Shown here: positions 31,985-43,759 of the stretch, piece by piece
How the letters are laid out: each line of letters begins with the position of its first letter
How positions within the stretch are numbered: the first letter of the stretch is position 1
From: Coenobita brevimanus
Taxonomy: Eukaryota > Arthropoda > Malacostraca > Decapoda > Coenobitidae
Assembly: GCA_032717465.1 (NCBI GenBank)
Contig: CM064632.1
Span: 22,162,829-22,226,828, forward strand
Length of the DNA stretch: 64,000 nucleotides
Direction of reading: 5' to 3'
The notes under the pieces: model-generated
Told to the model about the DNA's origin: nothing
The model's database searches: none
The model's input: only the letters and a program-made list of their open reading frames with translations
Position numbers and translations under genes: made by a program

Positions 31985-33425
31985 GGAGTGCTGAGGGCTG
32001 CATCTCTTATCAGGGGTAGTGTTGAGGGGCGGCATGTGTTATCAGGGGTAGGGTTGAGGGGTGGCATGTGTTATCAGGGGTATGGTTGAGGGGTGGCATG
32101 TGTTATCAGGGAGAGTGTTAAGGGGTGGCATGTGTTATCTTGTAGTGTTGGGGGGTAGCATATGTTATTTGGGGGTGTGTTCAGGGGTGGCATGTGTTAT
32201 TTGGGGGGGTGGTGAGGGGTGGCATGTGTTATGTGAGGGTGTGTTGAGGGGTGGCATGTGTTATCTGGGGGTGTGTTGAGGGGTGGCATGTGTTATCTGG
32301 GGGTGTGTTGAGGGGTGGCATGTGTTATCTGGGGGTGTGTTGAGGGTTGGCATGTGTTATCTGGGGGTGTGTTGAGGGGTGGCATGTGTTATCTGGGGTA
32401 GTGTTGAGGGGTGGCATGTGTTATCTGGAGGAGTATTGAGGGGTGGCATGTGTTATCTGGGGGTGTGTTGAGGGGTGGCATGTGTTATCGGGGGATGTGT
32501 TGAGGGTTGGCATGTGTTATCTGGGGGGGGGTGTTGAGGGGTGGCACGTGTTATGTGGGGTGTGTTGAAGGGTGGCATGTGTTATGTGGGGTGAGTTGAG
32601 GGGTGGCATGTTATCTGGGGTGTGTTGAGGGGTGGCATGTGTTATGTGGGGTGTGTTGAGGGGTGGCATGTGTTATGTGGGGTGTGTTGAGGGGTGGCAT
32701 GTGTTATGTGGGGTGTGTTGAGGGGTGGCATGTGTTATGTGGGGTGTGTTGAGGGGTGGCATGTGTTATGTGGGGTGTGTTGAGGGGTGGCATGTGTTAT
32801 GTGGGGTGTGTTGAGGGGTGGCATGTGTCATGTGGGGTGTGTTGAGGGGTGGCATGTGTCATGTGGGGTGTGTTGAGGGGTGGCATGTGTTATCTGAGGG
32901 TGTGTTGAGGGGTGGCATGTGTTATGTGGGGTGTGTTGAGGGGTGGCATGTGTTATGTGGGGTGTGTTGAGGGTTGGCATGTGTTATCTGGGGGTGTGTT
33001 GAGGGTTGGCATGTGTTATGTGGGGTTTGTTGAGGGGTGGCACATGTTATGTGGGGTGTGTTGAGGGTTGGCATGTGTTATGTGGGGTGTGTTGAGGGGT
33101 GTCATGTGTTATGTGGGGTGTGTTGAGGGGTGGCATGTGTTATGTGGGGTGTGTTGAGGGGTGGCATGTGTTATGTGGGGTGTGTTGAGGGGTGGCATGT
33201 GTTATGTGGGGTGTGTTGAGGGGTGGCATGTGTTATGTGGGGTGTGTTGAGGGGTGGCATGTGTTATGTGGGGTGTGTTGAGGGGTGTCATGTGTTATGT
33301 GGGGTGTGTTGAGGGGTGGCATGTGTTATGTGGGGTGTGTTGAGGGGTGTCATGTGTTATCTGGGAGTGTGTTGAGGGTCGGTATGTGCTATCTGGGGGG
33401 TGCTTAGGGATGGCATGTCTTAGGT
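31985..33425 (+). repeat. 31-32-bp G-rich minisatellite array, about 45 units
   Basis: Units of GTTGAGGGGTGGCATGTGTT followed by ATGTGGGGTGT or variants. Left units carry ATCAGGGGTA, central ones ATCTGGGGGTGT, right ones the homogeneous ATGTGGGGTGT. Not a CRISPR array: the whole unit repeats, without unique spacers. Confidence 0.95.
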
Positions 33426-33495
33426 GAAGCCTCTGCATTTTACACACCTTTATTGGTAAGCCAAGCAGAGTAGCAATTGTTTTATCTTCATTACT

Positions 33496-33557
33496 AATTT
33501 ATCACATTATTTCCCGGCCGATAACCCCCTGAAAACTATAAGGTCATTCACAGGAGG
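33496..33557 (+). repeat. Right flanking duplication of the minisatellite
   Basis: TAATTTATCACATTATTTCC...CCGATAACCCCCTGAAAA...TTCACAGGAGG pairs with 31893-31959. Confidence 0.55.
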
Positions 33558-33571
33558 CGGGTAAGGCATCT

Positions 33572-33795
33572 CTAACCTCTACACCAATGGGCCTAAAATT
33601 ACCGTCTCTCCATCTTAATAGCTAAGTTGTAACATTAGATTAAGACCAGATTATGATGCAAGTCGCGAAGAAGTGCTGTGGATGGACGTAGAACCATATT
33701 ATTTTGTTTTTCTGTCATTGAGTTCCATGAAATAAACTGCACAGGAACGAAAATGTGGGCTAGGTTAACGTGAAAAGCCTGTAGGTAACGTTGAA
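33572..33795 (+). repeat. Three-copy dispersed repeat, copy 1
   Basis: GGGCCTAAAATTACCGTCTC, AAGAAGTGCTGTGGATGGA and GAAATAAACTGCAC recur in order at 55590-55800 and 59695-59880. Confidence 0.6.
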
Positions 33796-33799
33796 AGGT

Positions 33800-34640
33800 G
33801 AATGGGTGGGTAGGGTGGATGAGGGGAAGGGAGAGGCAACAGTTTGACACATATCCTTGTTAATGCAATATGAAATAAGTTATTTTCATCCATCCTCTTA
33901 ACCCCTTCCCTGCGATTACGTGTTTTTCATGTTTATTCACCTGACCACTAAAGAATTTTTAAAACTTTCATTTGTCTTTACTGTGCAAGAAGTTGATTCA
34001 GGCTATATCAATTCCCTTCCTATTCTCTCCTAAACAGAATAAAAGCTTCCGAAACCAGCAGGAATAAACTAAAATATTACGGTAGCAGAATGAAGAGTTT
34101 AGTATAATTTTATGAGTGGGTATAGGAGCCTGAGAGTGTTAGTGCGCCATTGACAGAAATAAGCTCGTAAGGAAGATGTGTTAGACAGCCTCCCGAAACG
34201 ACGATAATATTTTCCACAATGGCCCTGCCACTTGGCAACCTCAATATTTCGTGATACCAAAGTGGACTGGGTTGACAGCCAAACTTCCTTCCACTGCTGA
34301 TCGAATGGCAGAAATCTGGGTTTGTTGTGCACCCCCTAGTCTGAATTGCCTCTGGATATTACCCCACTGGAATATCATTGCCATTGTATAATTTTTTATT
34401 TGTTTAATATTGTTGATTAGTATGCCTCGAAATACTTCATGTATTTTCTTTCATTTACTTTTCTATACTGTATATGTATAGCTCTGTGAATTAGAACGAT
34501 GTTTACTTTATAAAGGGAAATCTGATCTATATTTTGAGTGGTCGACAACAAATGCTATAACGACCAGTTGCCAGAACCATCCTACGAACTAGAGAATAAT
34601 TCATTATCCTTGTTATCAGTACCACAGCTACCACAAAAAT
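33800..34640. other. Noncoding DNA with one TTAACCCCTT-type end
   Basis: TTAACCCCTTCCCTGCG at 33899-33915 resembles the MITE family ends; nothing else is recognised. Confidence 0.3.
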
Positions 34641-34890
34641 ATTAGACCTCCACCACAACAATAACCATCACCACCACCACAGTCACAACACGTTCATCAA
34701 ATAAACCCACACCCCACCACAACAAATACCACCACCACCACAGTCACAACATACTTTCGACCATACCCTCACTCCAAGATACCAGTAACCATCACCACCA
34801 CAGCACCCTCTCGACCATTTACCGCCATACTCAACCTTCATAACATTTTAATGCCCCCTCCCCCCCCCCCACCACCACCACCGCCACCAA
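34640..34890 (+). repeat. CAC/CCA-rich simple DNA
   Basis: Irregular ACCACCACA repeats; resumes at 35395-35870 beyond the SINE. Confidence 0.7.
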
Positions 34891-35022
34891 ATAGTTTCTT
34901 TCAGCCAACCGTCCGATCGGCTTAACGTCATGACGGCGACAATTCCGGTAAGTCGTAATGTCTCTCGGCCAAATCATCGTTCGGTCAGTCATCCATCCAT
35001 CGGCTGAATGTCTGTATGTCAG

Positions 35023-35362
35023 GGGGAGGCGGTGGCTCGATCGATAGAGAGGTGGCCTGCAGTCCTGCCTGACCCGGGTTCAAATCCCCGCTGGGACAGG
35101 GAACAGTTTAAGGATTTGAAATTCATAAAATCAAACTTTATTGATCTACCAGAAGGCCCGCCGACATGTCGTAAAAATACCCCCACTACTACCAATACAC
35201 CAGTCCTGTATGAGACAGCCCTAGCATGTATTCAATATGGACGGTGGGTGTTAGCGCCGAAGTGGTGACATGTAGACGTGTATGGCATGTAGGAGGACTA
35301 CTGGGCCTTGAGAGCAGGCTGTGAAGCCTATGCCCAGAGTCGGACACATAAAAAAGTAAAAA
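35023..35362 (+). mobile_element. tRNA-derived SINE, copy 1
   Basis: Pol III A box TGGCTCGATCGA (35033-35044), B box GGTTCAAATCC (35077-35087), then a ~260-bp body shared with 46158-46418 and a short A-rich tail. AAATCATCGTTCGGTCAG before and AAATCATCGGTCAG after may be target duplication. Confidence 0.85.
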
Positions 35363-35394
35363 ATCATCGGTCAGACGACTTCGCAAGACCTTAT

Positions 35395-35948
35395 CCCACC
35401 ACGCCCAACCTCAACCACCACAACCCACCACACTACCAACACCACATGCGGTCTACTACACTACAACCACCATCACCACAACCCACCACATTACGAACAC
35501 CACACCCAGATTAGTGCACCACAGTCACCACCACCACAACCCACCACACTACCAACACCACACTCAGTCTGCTACACCACAACCACCACCACCACATTAC
35601 CAACACCATACCCAGCCTACTACACCACAGCCACCATCACCACAGTCCTCCACATTTTCATCACACCGTCGCGACTCCTATTCCACCTCACGACAACCAT
35701 TACTGCCAACACCCTTACCACAATACCATCACACGTATCACACTCCATCTTATTCACCACATCAAATCCACCACACCACTACCACCACTACACCTACTCC
35801 CTCACACAACACCATTACCACACCACCAACGCCACCACCACAACACTGCCAATACCCCATCACCACTGGTAATATAATTATTCCCTTGTGATTGGAATGG
35901 TTCATCTCCTACCTCACTGAAACTTCCAACACCAACACTATTTCTAAT

Positions 35949-35982
<34 letters not shown>

Positions 35983-36062
35983 CTACTACTACTACTACTA
36001 TCATCATCGCCACCATCACTGCTGACGATGACAACGACGACGATGAAAATGATGATGATGAC
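35395..36062 (+). repeat. CAC-rich DNA, (AAC)n, (ACT)n and (GAT)n tracts
   Basis: Degenerate ACCACCACA to 35870, pure AAC repeats at 35949-35983, ACT repeats to 36001, then GACGATG-type repeats. Thr/His/Pro-rich open frames here are translated repeats. Confidence 0.8.
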
Positions 36063-36095
36063 TAATATGACAGCACTGAATAATAATAATAATAA

Positions 36096-36935
36096 TCTAT
36101 CTATTGCCAGACGCCTCAATCCCGGTTGGGGTGGCCACAAACAAATCGCCTCCAAGTCGCCCTGTCCCCCGCCATTTCACTCCCCTGCTCCCAACTCACA
36201 CCCCCCTCTCTCATATACCTTTCCACCCCATCCCTCCATCTCATCCTCGGCCTCCCCCTCACTCTTTCCCGCTCCACCTCACTCACATACACTCTCTTCG
36301 TCAGTCTTTCACCCTCCATCCTCTCCACATGGCCAAACCACCTCAGTGTGTTCCTCATAACGCTTCCTATCACATCCACATCAACACCACAACGCTCCTT
36401 CACATCCTCATTCGTCAGCTTGTCTCTCCATGTGACTCCACAGGCTCCTCTTAAATAACTCATTTCCACTGCTCTCACTCTTGACTTGTGTCCTTCCAAC
36501 AACGTCCAAGCTTCACTTCCGTACGTTAGAGTTGGTATCACAATACTGTCATGTAGTAACTTTTTCACTTCCATGCTCACTTCCCTGTTTCTTATCACTG
36601 CTTTCAAAGAACCAGCAACCTTTCTTCCCTGCTGTACCCTTTCAAGCACTTCACCCTCCAAACCTCCATCCTTACTCATCACACTACCCAAGTACTTAAA
36701 CGTACTCACATTTTCCAGTTCCTCACCATCCAACCTCGCTGTACATTCACTGACTTCACCTCTCTCAGAGACCATCACTTTACTCTTCCCTACATTCACC
36801 TTTAGATTCCGTTTCTTACACACACTCTCTCAGACTCATCCACCAAGCCTTGCAGCTCCCCTTCGTCTTCACTCAACAACACAGTATCATCTGCAAACAA
36901 CAGTACAGGGAGTTTCCAAACACTATCCTCTCTCA
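36096..36935 (-). mobile_element. LINE family B 3' end (RTE-like), minus strand
   Basis: Minus-strand RT C-terminus and 3' end, with an (ATT)n tail (36079-36095 on the plus strand). 5'-truncated after motif C at the (TTA)n tract 36938-36965. A shorter relative is at 52720-52995. Confidence 0.8.
36116..36925 (-). pseudogene. RT C-terminal part of LINE family B
   Basis: Minus strand. VLLFADDTVLLSEDEGEL contains the catalytic ADD of RT motif C (near 36880-36910). After a 2-bp GT expansion that shifts the frame near 36830 the long frame reads RNLKVNVGKSKVMV, STFKYLGSVMSKDGGLEGEV, TLTYGSEAWTLLEGHKSR, LTNEDVKERCGVDVDVI, LRWFGHVERMEGERLTKR, RGRPRMRWRDGVERYMREGG and DRATWRRFVCGHPNRD to a stop at 36116. 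This is the standard C-terminal block series of RTE-like LINEs. 236 residues are uninterrupted, so the copy is only moderately old. Confidence 0.82.
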
Positions 36936-37066
36936 CCATTATTATTATTATTATTATTATTATTAATTTTATTATTGCCACCACAACATTAATTAATAAC
37001 GGAAATGGCCTTAAAAGTGTGCTTACCAGAGAGTCGAGGTAGTGACATTAAAACATAAGGTCAGTA

Positions 37067-37070
<4 letters not shown>

Positions 37071-37121
<51 letters not shown>

Positions 37122-37150
37122 TTCAATAAGGTAAAAAATAGTAATGAAAG

Positions 37151-37187
<37 letters not shown>
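37071..37187 (+). repeat. (GA)n and (CA)n microsatellites
   Basis: GA run 37071-37118, CA run 37152-37187. Confidence 0.95.
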
Positions 37188-37189
<2 letters not shown>

Positions 37190-37398
37190 CACGTGCGCGC
37201 GCGCGTCCCTCTTCTCTCGATTTACCTACACTTCGTCTTTGCTTGTTTCCTTGTACCTTCCCTTCCCATGACATCCCTCAAAGAGGAAGGGAGGGAGCAA
37301 GAAAAACAAAGATGAAGTGCAGAGAGAAATAGAGAGGAGGATGTATGTGTGTGATGGTGGGGGGGGGGGACAATCTATTCATTAAAGTTTTCCTCGGT

Positions 37399-37401
<3 letters not shown>

Positions 37402-37434
<33 letters not shown>
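37402..37434 (+). repeat. (CT)n microsatellite
   Basis: Uninterrupted CT run. Confidence 0.9.
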
Positions 37435-37437
<3 letters not shown>

Positions 37438-37714
37438 GCAATACCACTAAACCATCCCTTTGACACGGAGGGAATTTTTCAAATATCATTTTCCGATACG
37501 AGCCAAAGCTGCGTCACAACTCTCTTATTTATGTTGGTGTCAGCGCGTGTTTACTCTGGCGACTCAATATATGGACTGCTGGTAATTGAGACAGGCAGAC
37601 AGACAGAGACAGAGAGGTGATGTAGGAATATACAGTACTGAGGCATTAATGTAAAAAGACATTAGTGAGTTACTTGGGGCCCTTATTTGGGGTTTAGATA
37701 ATACGTAACAACTT

Positions 37715-37745
37715 TTACCTAACGATTTATTCAGCATATTACACC
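37715..37745. repeat. TTAA-type MITE core fragment
   Basis: CTAACGATTTATTCAGCATA resembles the family core. Confidence 0.3.
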
Positions 37746-37864
37746 TAAGAAGTCTTGCATGGAATTCATGGAAACATTGCCGGTACTTAGAATTTCTATT
37801 AAAAAAAAAAAAAAAAAGATTGGTCGGGATGGTGGTTTGCCACTGTGCCTTTTTTCCCCCTGTT

Positions 37865-37975
37865 TAACCCCCCCCCACCTACACCCACCTCCCACCTGCA
37901 CCACCCACCCATCTACACCACCCACACACCTATACTAACCACCCACCTACACCACCCACCCACCTACACCAGCTT
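37865..37975 (+). repeat. CCACC-rich minisatellite
   Basis: Variants of CACCACCCACCCACCTACAC in tandem. Confidence 0.8.
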
Positions 37976-38161
37976 CTCCAGCAATGCTACTTATATTTAT
38001 ATGAAATTTGCACTATGAAAGAGCGTAATTGTATGGTTCCTCTTCACCGTAACCGTAACGGGTGTACACAGAGATCTTCGTTGGCCCCATCCTGCCTAAA
38101 ATATGATCAAGGAGGTGGTCTACCGTTGTGCAGAGTTCCAATTTCTTAAGCAAGGAAAATG

Positions 38162-38164
<3 letters not shown>

Positions 38165-38201
<37 letters not shown>

Positions 38202-38220
38202 CTCTCTCTCTCTCTCTCTC
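38165..38220 (+). repeat. (CA)n(CT)n microsatellite
   Basis: CA 38165-38198 passing into CT 38199-38220. Confidence 0.95.
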
Positions 38221-38235
38221 TATGAAAGTGATTCG

Positions 38236-38822
38236 GTGCCCGAAAGTGGGCCAGCTCAAACCAAGTCTTAAGCAGGGAACAGTTTGATTACTGAATTTCA
38301 TTAAAACACACGTTATTGATCATCCACAAACCCCTCCGATGTCACAAACATAAATAAATAAATGAATAAATCCCCTGCATTACCGGTACACCATCCCTGA
38401 ATGATACAACCCTTACGTGTATTTCTTATGGACTGTGGGTATGAGCACTGAAAAAGTGACAGTTTTGACATATGTCTCATGATAGGACTGTCACATTGCC
38501 ATATTGCAGAACTTCTGTCTATCAAAAATCTATTATTCCCCAAACTTCATCTCTTTGGAATTCGTTTCCCCAGAATAGTTCCCCCCAAACTTCAGCCAAC
38601 AGCAGTTCAAGTCCAACTGTTACAGATTTATTTTTTTTTTAATGAATGGAGGACACCTGCAACCTGGTGTGTGGATTATTATTTAAAATTTAATTTGTTT
38701 TTGCTCCTCTGTTCACCTTCTGTAAAAAAAGAAGAAATGGAAGCGAGTGACGCCTAGTAGGACTGCTTGACCTCAAAGGCTTCAGACAATGAACTATATA
38801 AGCTATGCCCAGAGTCGGATAT
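38236..38822 (+). mobile_element. Old SINE body, split copy
   Basis: 38270-38487 (CAGGGAACAGTTTGATTACTG, ACACGTTATTGATCATCC) and 38752-38822 (TATGCCCAGAGTCGGA) match the SINE body at 35090-35350; about 265 bp of other sequence lies between. The tRNA head is missing. Confidence 0.6.
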
Positions 38823-38829
38823 TATGTAT

Positions 38830-39840
38830 GTGTGTATTTTTTCCCCATAAATGTCTTATCTCTTCAGTATTAATACTATTATTTAATCTTTCGGAGTTCT
38901 GCCGTTTTGTAAAATTAGCTTTCTATAGTTCATTCGCCTTTAATATCTTTTTTAAATCGTTTGTAGTTATATATCGTAAGAGTCATCAGTTTCTTTATAT
39001 ATCACTCTAATCATTTGCATCAGTGGGGATTTCGTAATATCTTTTACAAAATGCTGTTATTTTCACTATTTACTAACGTTCCAATCCTTTGCAGTACATG
39101 AAATGTTCTCCATTTCATTTCATTTTGTTTCATCTTTTAATGTAATCCTTCGTTTTATCTGGTATTCATATAATTTTCCATCTCGCAGTTCGTTCACTTT
39201 CAGTACAATAAGTCAGTCTGAGTCCTAAAGTTATCTGTCTTACAGCTCGTTTGGTTTCTAATTATGATGGGATTTTTTACAGTACAGTATTCTCATTCGC
39301 ATAGTTTCCATTTTCATAGTGTTTCAGTCTTGTAAACAGTGTGCTCAATAAAATATCTGTCTTACTGTTCGTTAGGTTATAGTAACAAACCCGCTAATCT
39401 AATCTTTCGTTGCACCGCATTTTGTGAAATTTTCCATATAAAAAGTTCGTTCGTTTACAGCACCATTATCAGACCTTTTGAAACACCATATTACTTTCAG
39501 TGTCCCCTCTCACAGTCTGTTCAGTTTCAGAAAAGGTCAGATACCCATAATACCTAACCTAAAGAAAAAAAAAGTTTCAGCATGTCCTAACCTCTTAAGA
39601 AGTTTCAGCATGTAACCTAATTTTTTTTTTCCATAGCACTGGGCGTTCGTAATATTTTCCAGCTGGCATTTTGTTCAGTTTCAGCAATGTAATAAAAGTT
39701 TCTTAGTTTCAGTAATATAGCTTAGACTTTCATAGCATTTAGTATCTGCAATTTTCTGTTGTCGGATTTTTTTTTTTTTTTTTATCTTACACTTCATTTG
39801 GTTTCAGAACGCACCAAACTTTGTCATATAACGTTAGGGG
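38830..39840 (+). repeat. Very degenerate tandem repeat, TTTCAG-rich
   Basis: Phrases such as CAGTTCGTTCACTTTCAGTA, TTTTGTTCAGTTTCAGCAAT and CATAGCATTTAGTAT recur at about 100-bp intervals. Confidence 0.5.
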
Positions 39841-40900
39841 AAATACAGGAAAAATGGAGGAAGCGAGTGATATTTTTTTAATGGTCGCCTGAGGGGGTTA
39901 ACCTGCATGTTTTATGCAAATTTCGTCCTACTCTGCTCAACTGCTTGTACATTTCATGCGAGAGTTTGGAAACTCGCTTACAGGCATTATTATAATTTTT
40001 TTTTTCTTTTCTAAACACTTTCACTGCAATGGGATAGTTTAGTTTACTGTATTCCTGCTGACTCTTGACGGTTCATGAAGCTTAAATGAGAAGCTTTTCG
40101 AACCTGAGTGATAATATATAACATTCCTTAACCAATTAGTGCCCAGGGATTCTGTGTGAGGGATTGTTTTAGAAAGTTACTAAGCATACCGCTTTCCGCC
40201 TATTGGCTTATTCGCAAAGCCGATAGATCCCTGCCCCTGGGTTACCCCTTTCATAAACTTTTAAATTACCAGTTCCGTGCTACTTGAGGACACTGGAGGC
40301 AAATGGGTTAAACCCCGCACTGCCACGGCACACTCTAAAGTTAACATCGTCAGACGGTAGCAAGAATGTAATATACTGTATATAGAAGACGTCCTCGGCC
40401 TGTAGTAGGTAAGGACTTGAATCGTAACAATACTCCGCTGTTAATTGTACTCAGTTCTGTTTAACTGCTTTAATGACTACACATTTTTAACGGCGACATC
40501 TGATAACGCACACTGTGGATGTTATATGCTCATTACCTTTTTACTAAGCACATAATAACAACTAACCTTTTTTTTTTTTTTTTTTATTTCCTTTAACTTC
40601 ACTGTACACGATTTCACGTAACATTGGAATGAGTTTCTTGTAGTAAAGGAGTCACTGAAGGCTGTGTTGAAAACCTCTTTACTCGCGTGCTTAACATTGA
40701 GTAACAAAAGTGGTTGATTGCTGCAGGGTTGCAACTTTCGCACTACTCAATTTGAGGTTAACTTTGCAAGCTGAGATAACAGATGTGGTAAGGGTCACTG
40801 TTTTCCCAAACATAAGATTACAATTAACTCTGTTGAGGCGATGGGTTCTCTTCGGTTGAATGAAATCGTATTGGGTTGCCCTAATTTAAGGGGAAAGATT
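39840..40900. other. Noncoding AT-rich DNA
   Basis: GGGGGTTAACC near 39894 and GGGTTAAACCCC near 40305 resemble TTAA-element ends without identifiable partners. No gene recognised. Confidence 0.3.
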
Positions 40901-40931
40901 TTATCGCAAGGCCACCACATTGACCTTTTCA

Positions 40932-40990
40932 GTACGGTCACTCTTTTTATTTTTTTCTACCTCCAAACGATTTCATTCAGTTTAGGCGTC
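40932..40990. repeat. TTAA-type MITE core
   Basis: CTTTTCAGTACGGTC then CCTCCAAACGATTTCATTCAG at 40960-40980. Confidence 0.45.
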
Positions 40991-41018
40991 TTTTTATATA
41001 TATATATATATTTTTTTA

Positions 41019-41128
41019 ATGCGAGGAAGAAGGAACCAAAGGCCATGAGCCCGCAGTAACAGTTCCCTCCAAGAGAAAAACAAAATACAATAGAGAGCCA
41101 AATTCAAGATCCGATCATTTTAGGTATA
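41019..41128 (-). mobile_element. LINE family A, copy 2, 3' end only
   Basis: GCGAGGAAGAAGGAACCAAA to CAAATTCAAGATCCGATCA matches 18941-19035 and 55936-56030. Only the 3' untranslated region is present, with the A tail toward lower coordinates. Confidence 0.85.
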
Positions 41129-41558
41129 GCCTTCATTAACTCCATCAGTAGTTGCATGCTGCCCTAAACTGAAATAAAATGCAGTGTTGTAAAAAGAATA
41201 ACCTTATAAATCATAATATGCATCTCCCAAGATGAGGAAATCGATTGGCTGGAATAGGAATATTAAACAGGCTTCAGTGTCTTTGGAGGGTGTGTGGATG
41301 TGTAATTACATGTGTGTGTATATATTGCAGCAGACAGCATACACTCCTTTCCCATCGACTTGCAGCTCTGATATACACAATCAAGGCGTGGTACACAGGT
41401 CGTGAAGGGAAATCATTCCCCAGGTTAAAGAACTTTTTTTTTTTCTTTTTTAATAGAGAAATAAACCACTCCCACCCATTGATCCACCCACGGGTATAGA
41501 AGGCTTTTGGAGTGTAGAGTGAGAGAGTGTATGTGGAAGCTGTGTTGTGGGCTTAGAG

Positions 41559-41866
41559 CAGTGGTTCCCAACCTTTTTGGTCCTGTGGCCCCCCGAGAAA
41601 ATTATGAGAAGCTCCATGGCCCCTATATAACTCAGATCGTATATTTATATATTTTTAATATTTGATATTGTGCAGAAAACGGTAATTACCCCAATATACT
41701 TAAGGCTAAACTAGCACAGTAAGGTATATTTCATACTTGATTTCTGTCAGGTTTTACCCAGACCAAATACCTTATAATATCTTATATTACCAATAAGGCC
41801 CATGGCCCCCCAGCCAATATCCCATGGCCCCCTTGGGGGCCATGGCTCCCAGGTTGGGAACCGCTG
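41559..41866. mobile_element. hAT MITE, 308 bp
   Basis: Inverted ends CAGTGGTTCCCAACCT and CAGCGGTTCCCAACCT, flanked by a perfect 8-bp duplication GCTTAGAG (41551-41558 and 41867-41874), the hAT target size. Inside, GGCCCC palindromes occur near the right end (CCCCCTTGGGGG). No transposase. Confidence 0.93.
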
Positions 41867-42055
41867 GCTTAGAGTCTGTCATGGATGAAGCTTCGACAGA
41901 GTACCAACATCTGAGAACACTTAAAAGGACACACTACTTTACCCTTGTTCTGCAGGCCAGGGACGTAATTTTTATGTAATTCTTCTTGCATCTGATTATT
42001 TTATTCACGTAAGGATAGGCTTTTGGAACGCAAGGAATGGGATGCAGCCTTAATT

Positions 42056-42112
42056 AACCCTTACGGTACGAGACATTTCCCGTTCCTGAATAGTCTCGTC
42101 TGGAAGTAGAAA
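42056..42112 (-). repeat. TTAA-type MITE, half element
   Basis: TTAACCCTTACGGTACGAGA at one end and CTACTTCCAGACGAGACT (minus strand) as core. Confidence 0.45.
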
Positions 42113-42125
42113 AAAAAAAAAAAAA

Positions 42126-42218
42126 GATTCTGGTGGTATGTCCGGCCTCGGATGGGATCAAACTCAGGTCAGAAGACTTAGTGGACGGACACACAACCCA
42201 CTAGACCTCTCCGGGGAT
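42126..42218 (-). repeat. tRNA-like SINE head or tRNA pseudogene
   Basis: Minus strand: A-box-like GGTCTAGTGGGTTG, B-box-like GAGTTTGATCC (42155-42165 on plus), then a long T run (plus-strand A run 42110-42125) as a pol III terminator. Confidence 0.5.
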
Positions 42219-42514
42219 AAATAGTGTCGTGTGTGCTTTGGCTGGAGTTGGATGGTGCCATAAAGTGCATCCACTCTCGTAAAACTGCATTTCTTCAGCG
42301 GAAACCAATAACTGGGGATAGAAACTTCATTGAGTTATTTAAATGGTGCGATATATAAATTCGATACAATGTTTCGGCGTGTGATGGTGAGAGATATGAG
42401 GGACGAATGGGAGGATGGGCGTTAATGTTGGTGCGAGTGATGAATGTGGCTGGCGGAAGAGGAAGTGTGATTTACAGGGAATATTGTGAATGATCTTATA
42501 TTTCTTATTACGCC

Positions 42515-42600
42515 TTAACCCCTTGAGGCATGTGGCGTATATTTTATTCCTGATATCTATAAACGTTTTATTCAGCTTAGGGGGAGATACTGAGAACTGG
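42515..42600. repeat. TTAA-type MITE
   Basis: TTAACCCCTTGAGGCATG then AAACGTTTTATTCAGCTTAG at 42561-42580. Confidence 0.5.
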
Positions 42601-43074
42601 AGGTATTTGATTTAATGATTACTCCCTTTTCCTCAAAATAAATATACACATAAATAAAAAGGTAAATAACATAAAATAATCTCCAACTTCATAAATAGTC
42701 CTAAACTTTTTGTTGACAAACTACCCAACCAAATAGTTAATATTTTTTTTTTGTCCTGAAGGAGTAGGGTGAAGTCTTTTTTTCTTCTTCTTCTTCATCA
42801 TCATCATCTTCTTCTTCCTCTTCCTTTTCCAATTTCTCTTCTTTTTTTCTTTTTCTTAGATATGCTAGTCATCCGCTGAATATTATCCTGTTGCTGCAGT
42901 ATAATAAAAGCTGAAACAAGACCTTTTCAGTACAACAGGACTAAACTATGAAACACGTGATGGCAGTGAAGTAAGAAGTACGGTATATGTATGAATGTAT
43001 AATGTTGGGTAGTTGGGTTATGGAGAATGATGCCAGGATGGAATTGTGAGTGAAAACTGGAATTTCTTTCTGCT

Positions 43075-43477
43075 GCTATTTCTCATTGACTAGGATTTTT
43101 CATGACCAGGATTTCACTGCTGCGTTTTACCTCTGCTAGGATTTCCCTGTGCTAGGATTTTGCTCAGCAAGGATTTAGGATTTCTTTGAACTAGATTTTA
43201 CCTCACCTCTGATTTTTCTCAACTGTCATATCCCTCGGTAAGGAATTCTCTCACGCAGGATTTCTCTTTGATAGACTTTCGCTCAGTTAGGATTTTACTT
43301 GGCTAGACTTCCCAAAGGCAGGGTTAGCTTACTGTCAACAAGTTTTTTTTCTTTCATTTAAGATTCTTTGTTAGGATTTCACTTAGACTCTCTCAGGTAG
43401 AATTTTTTTCAACTGATACTTCTCGTAACTAAGTTTTCTGTTATCTAGGATTACCCTCAGAATTTCTACTAATAAGG

Positions 43478-43532
<55 letters not shown>

Positions 43533-43590
43533 ATTTCTCAAAAACTATTTCTCATATCTAAGACTTCTCTCACTTGGGATTTTGATTAGT
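43075..43590 (+). repeat. Degenerate CTAGGATTTC minisatellite with (CT)n
   Basis: Variants of GCTAGGATTTCNCTCA about every 20-25 bp; (CT)n at 43480-43529. Confidence 0.7.
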
Positions 43591-43697
43591 GTAAATAGAA
43601 AAATAGCAGACCTTTAATATTATTCTTACTTTCATTTTTCATATATTTATTAACGTATGTGTTCATGTAATATTTTTGTTTAATCTTATTATTTTAA

Positions 43698-43751
43698 TCC
43701 TTTTGTTTTTGCAGGTAAGTAATGTCCTTCTGCAACTGTGGTACAAAAACT
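43698..43751 (+). promoter_or_regulatory. Candidate recursive splice site with 37-nt microexon
   Basis: TTTTGTTTTTGCAG (acceptor, AG ends 43714) is directly followed by GTAAGT (43715-43720), the ratchet-point consensus. A second strong donor, ACT/GTAAGTATT, follows at 43752, which would define a 37-nt exon 43715-43751. It suggests a long plus-strand intron. Confidence 0.35.
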
Positions 43752-43759
43752 GTAAGTAT

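Noticed and set aside
31985..33425. CRISPR-like regular repeat array
   Set aside because: The entire 31-32-bp unit repeats with no unique spacers; it is a minisatellite in eukaryotic DNA.
35023..35095. Functional tRNA gene
   Set aside because: Pol III boxes are present but the body and A tail are shared with 46095-46446, so it is a SINE head.
35513..35891. Thr/His/Pro-rich open frame
   Set aside because: Translated CAC-type simple repeats.
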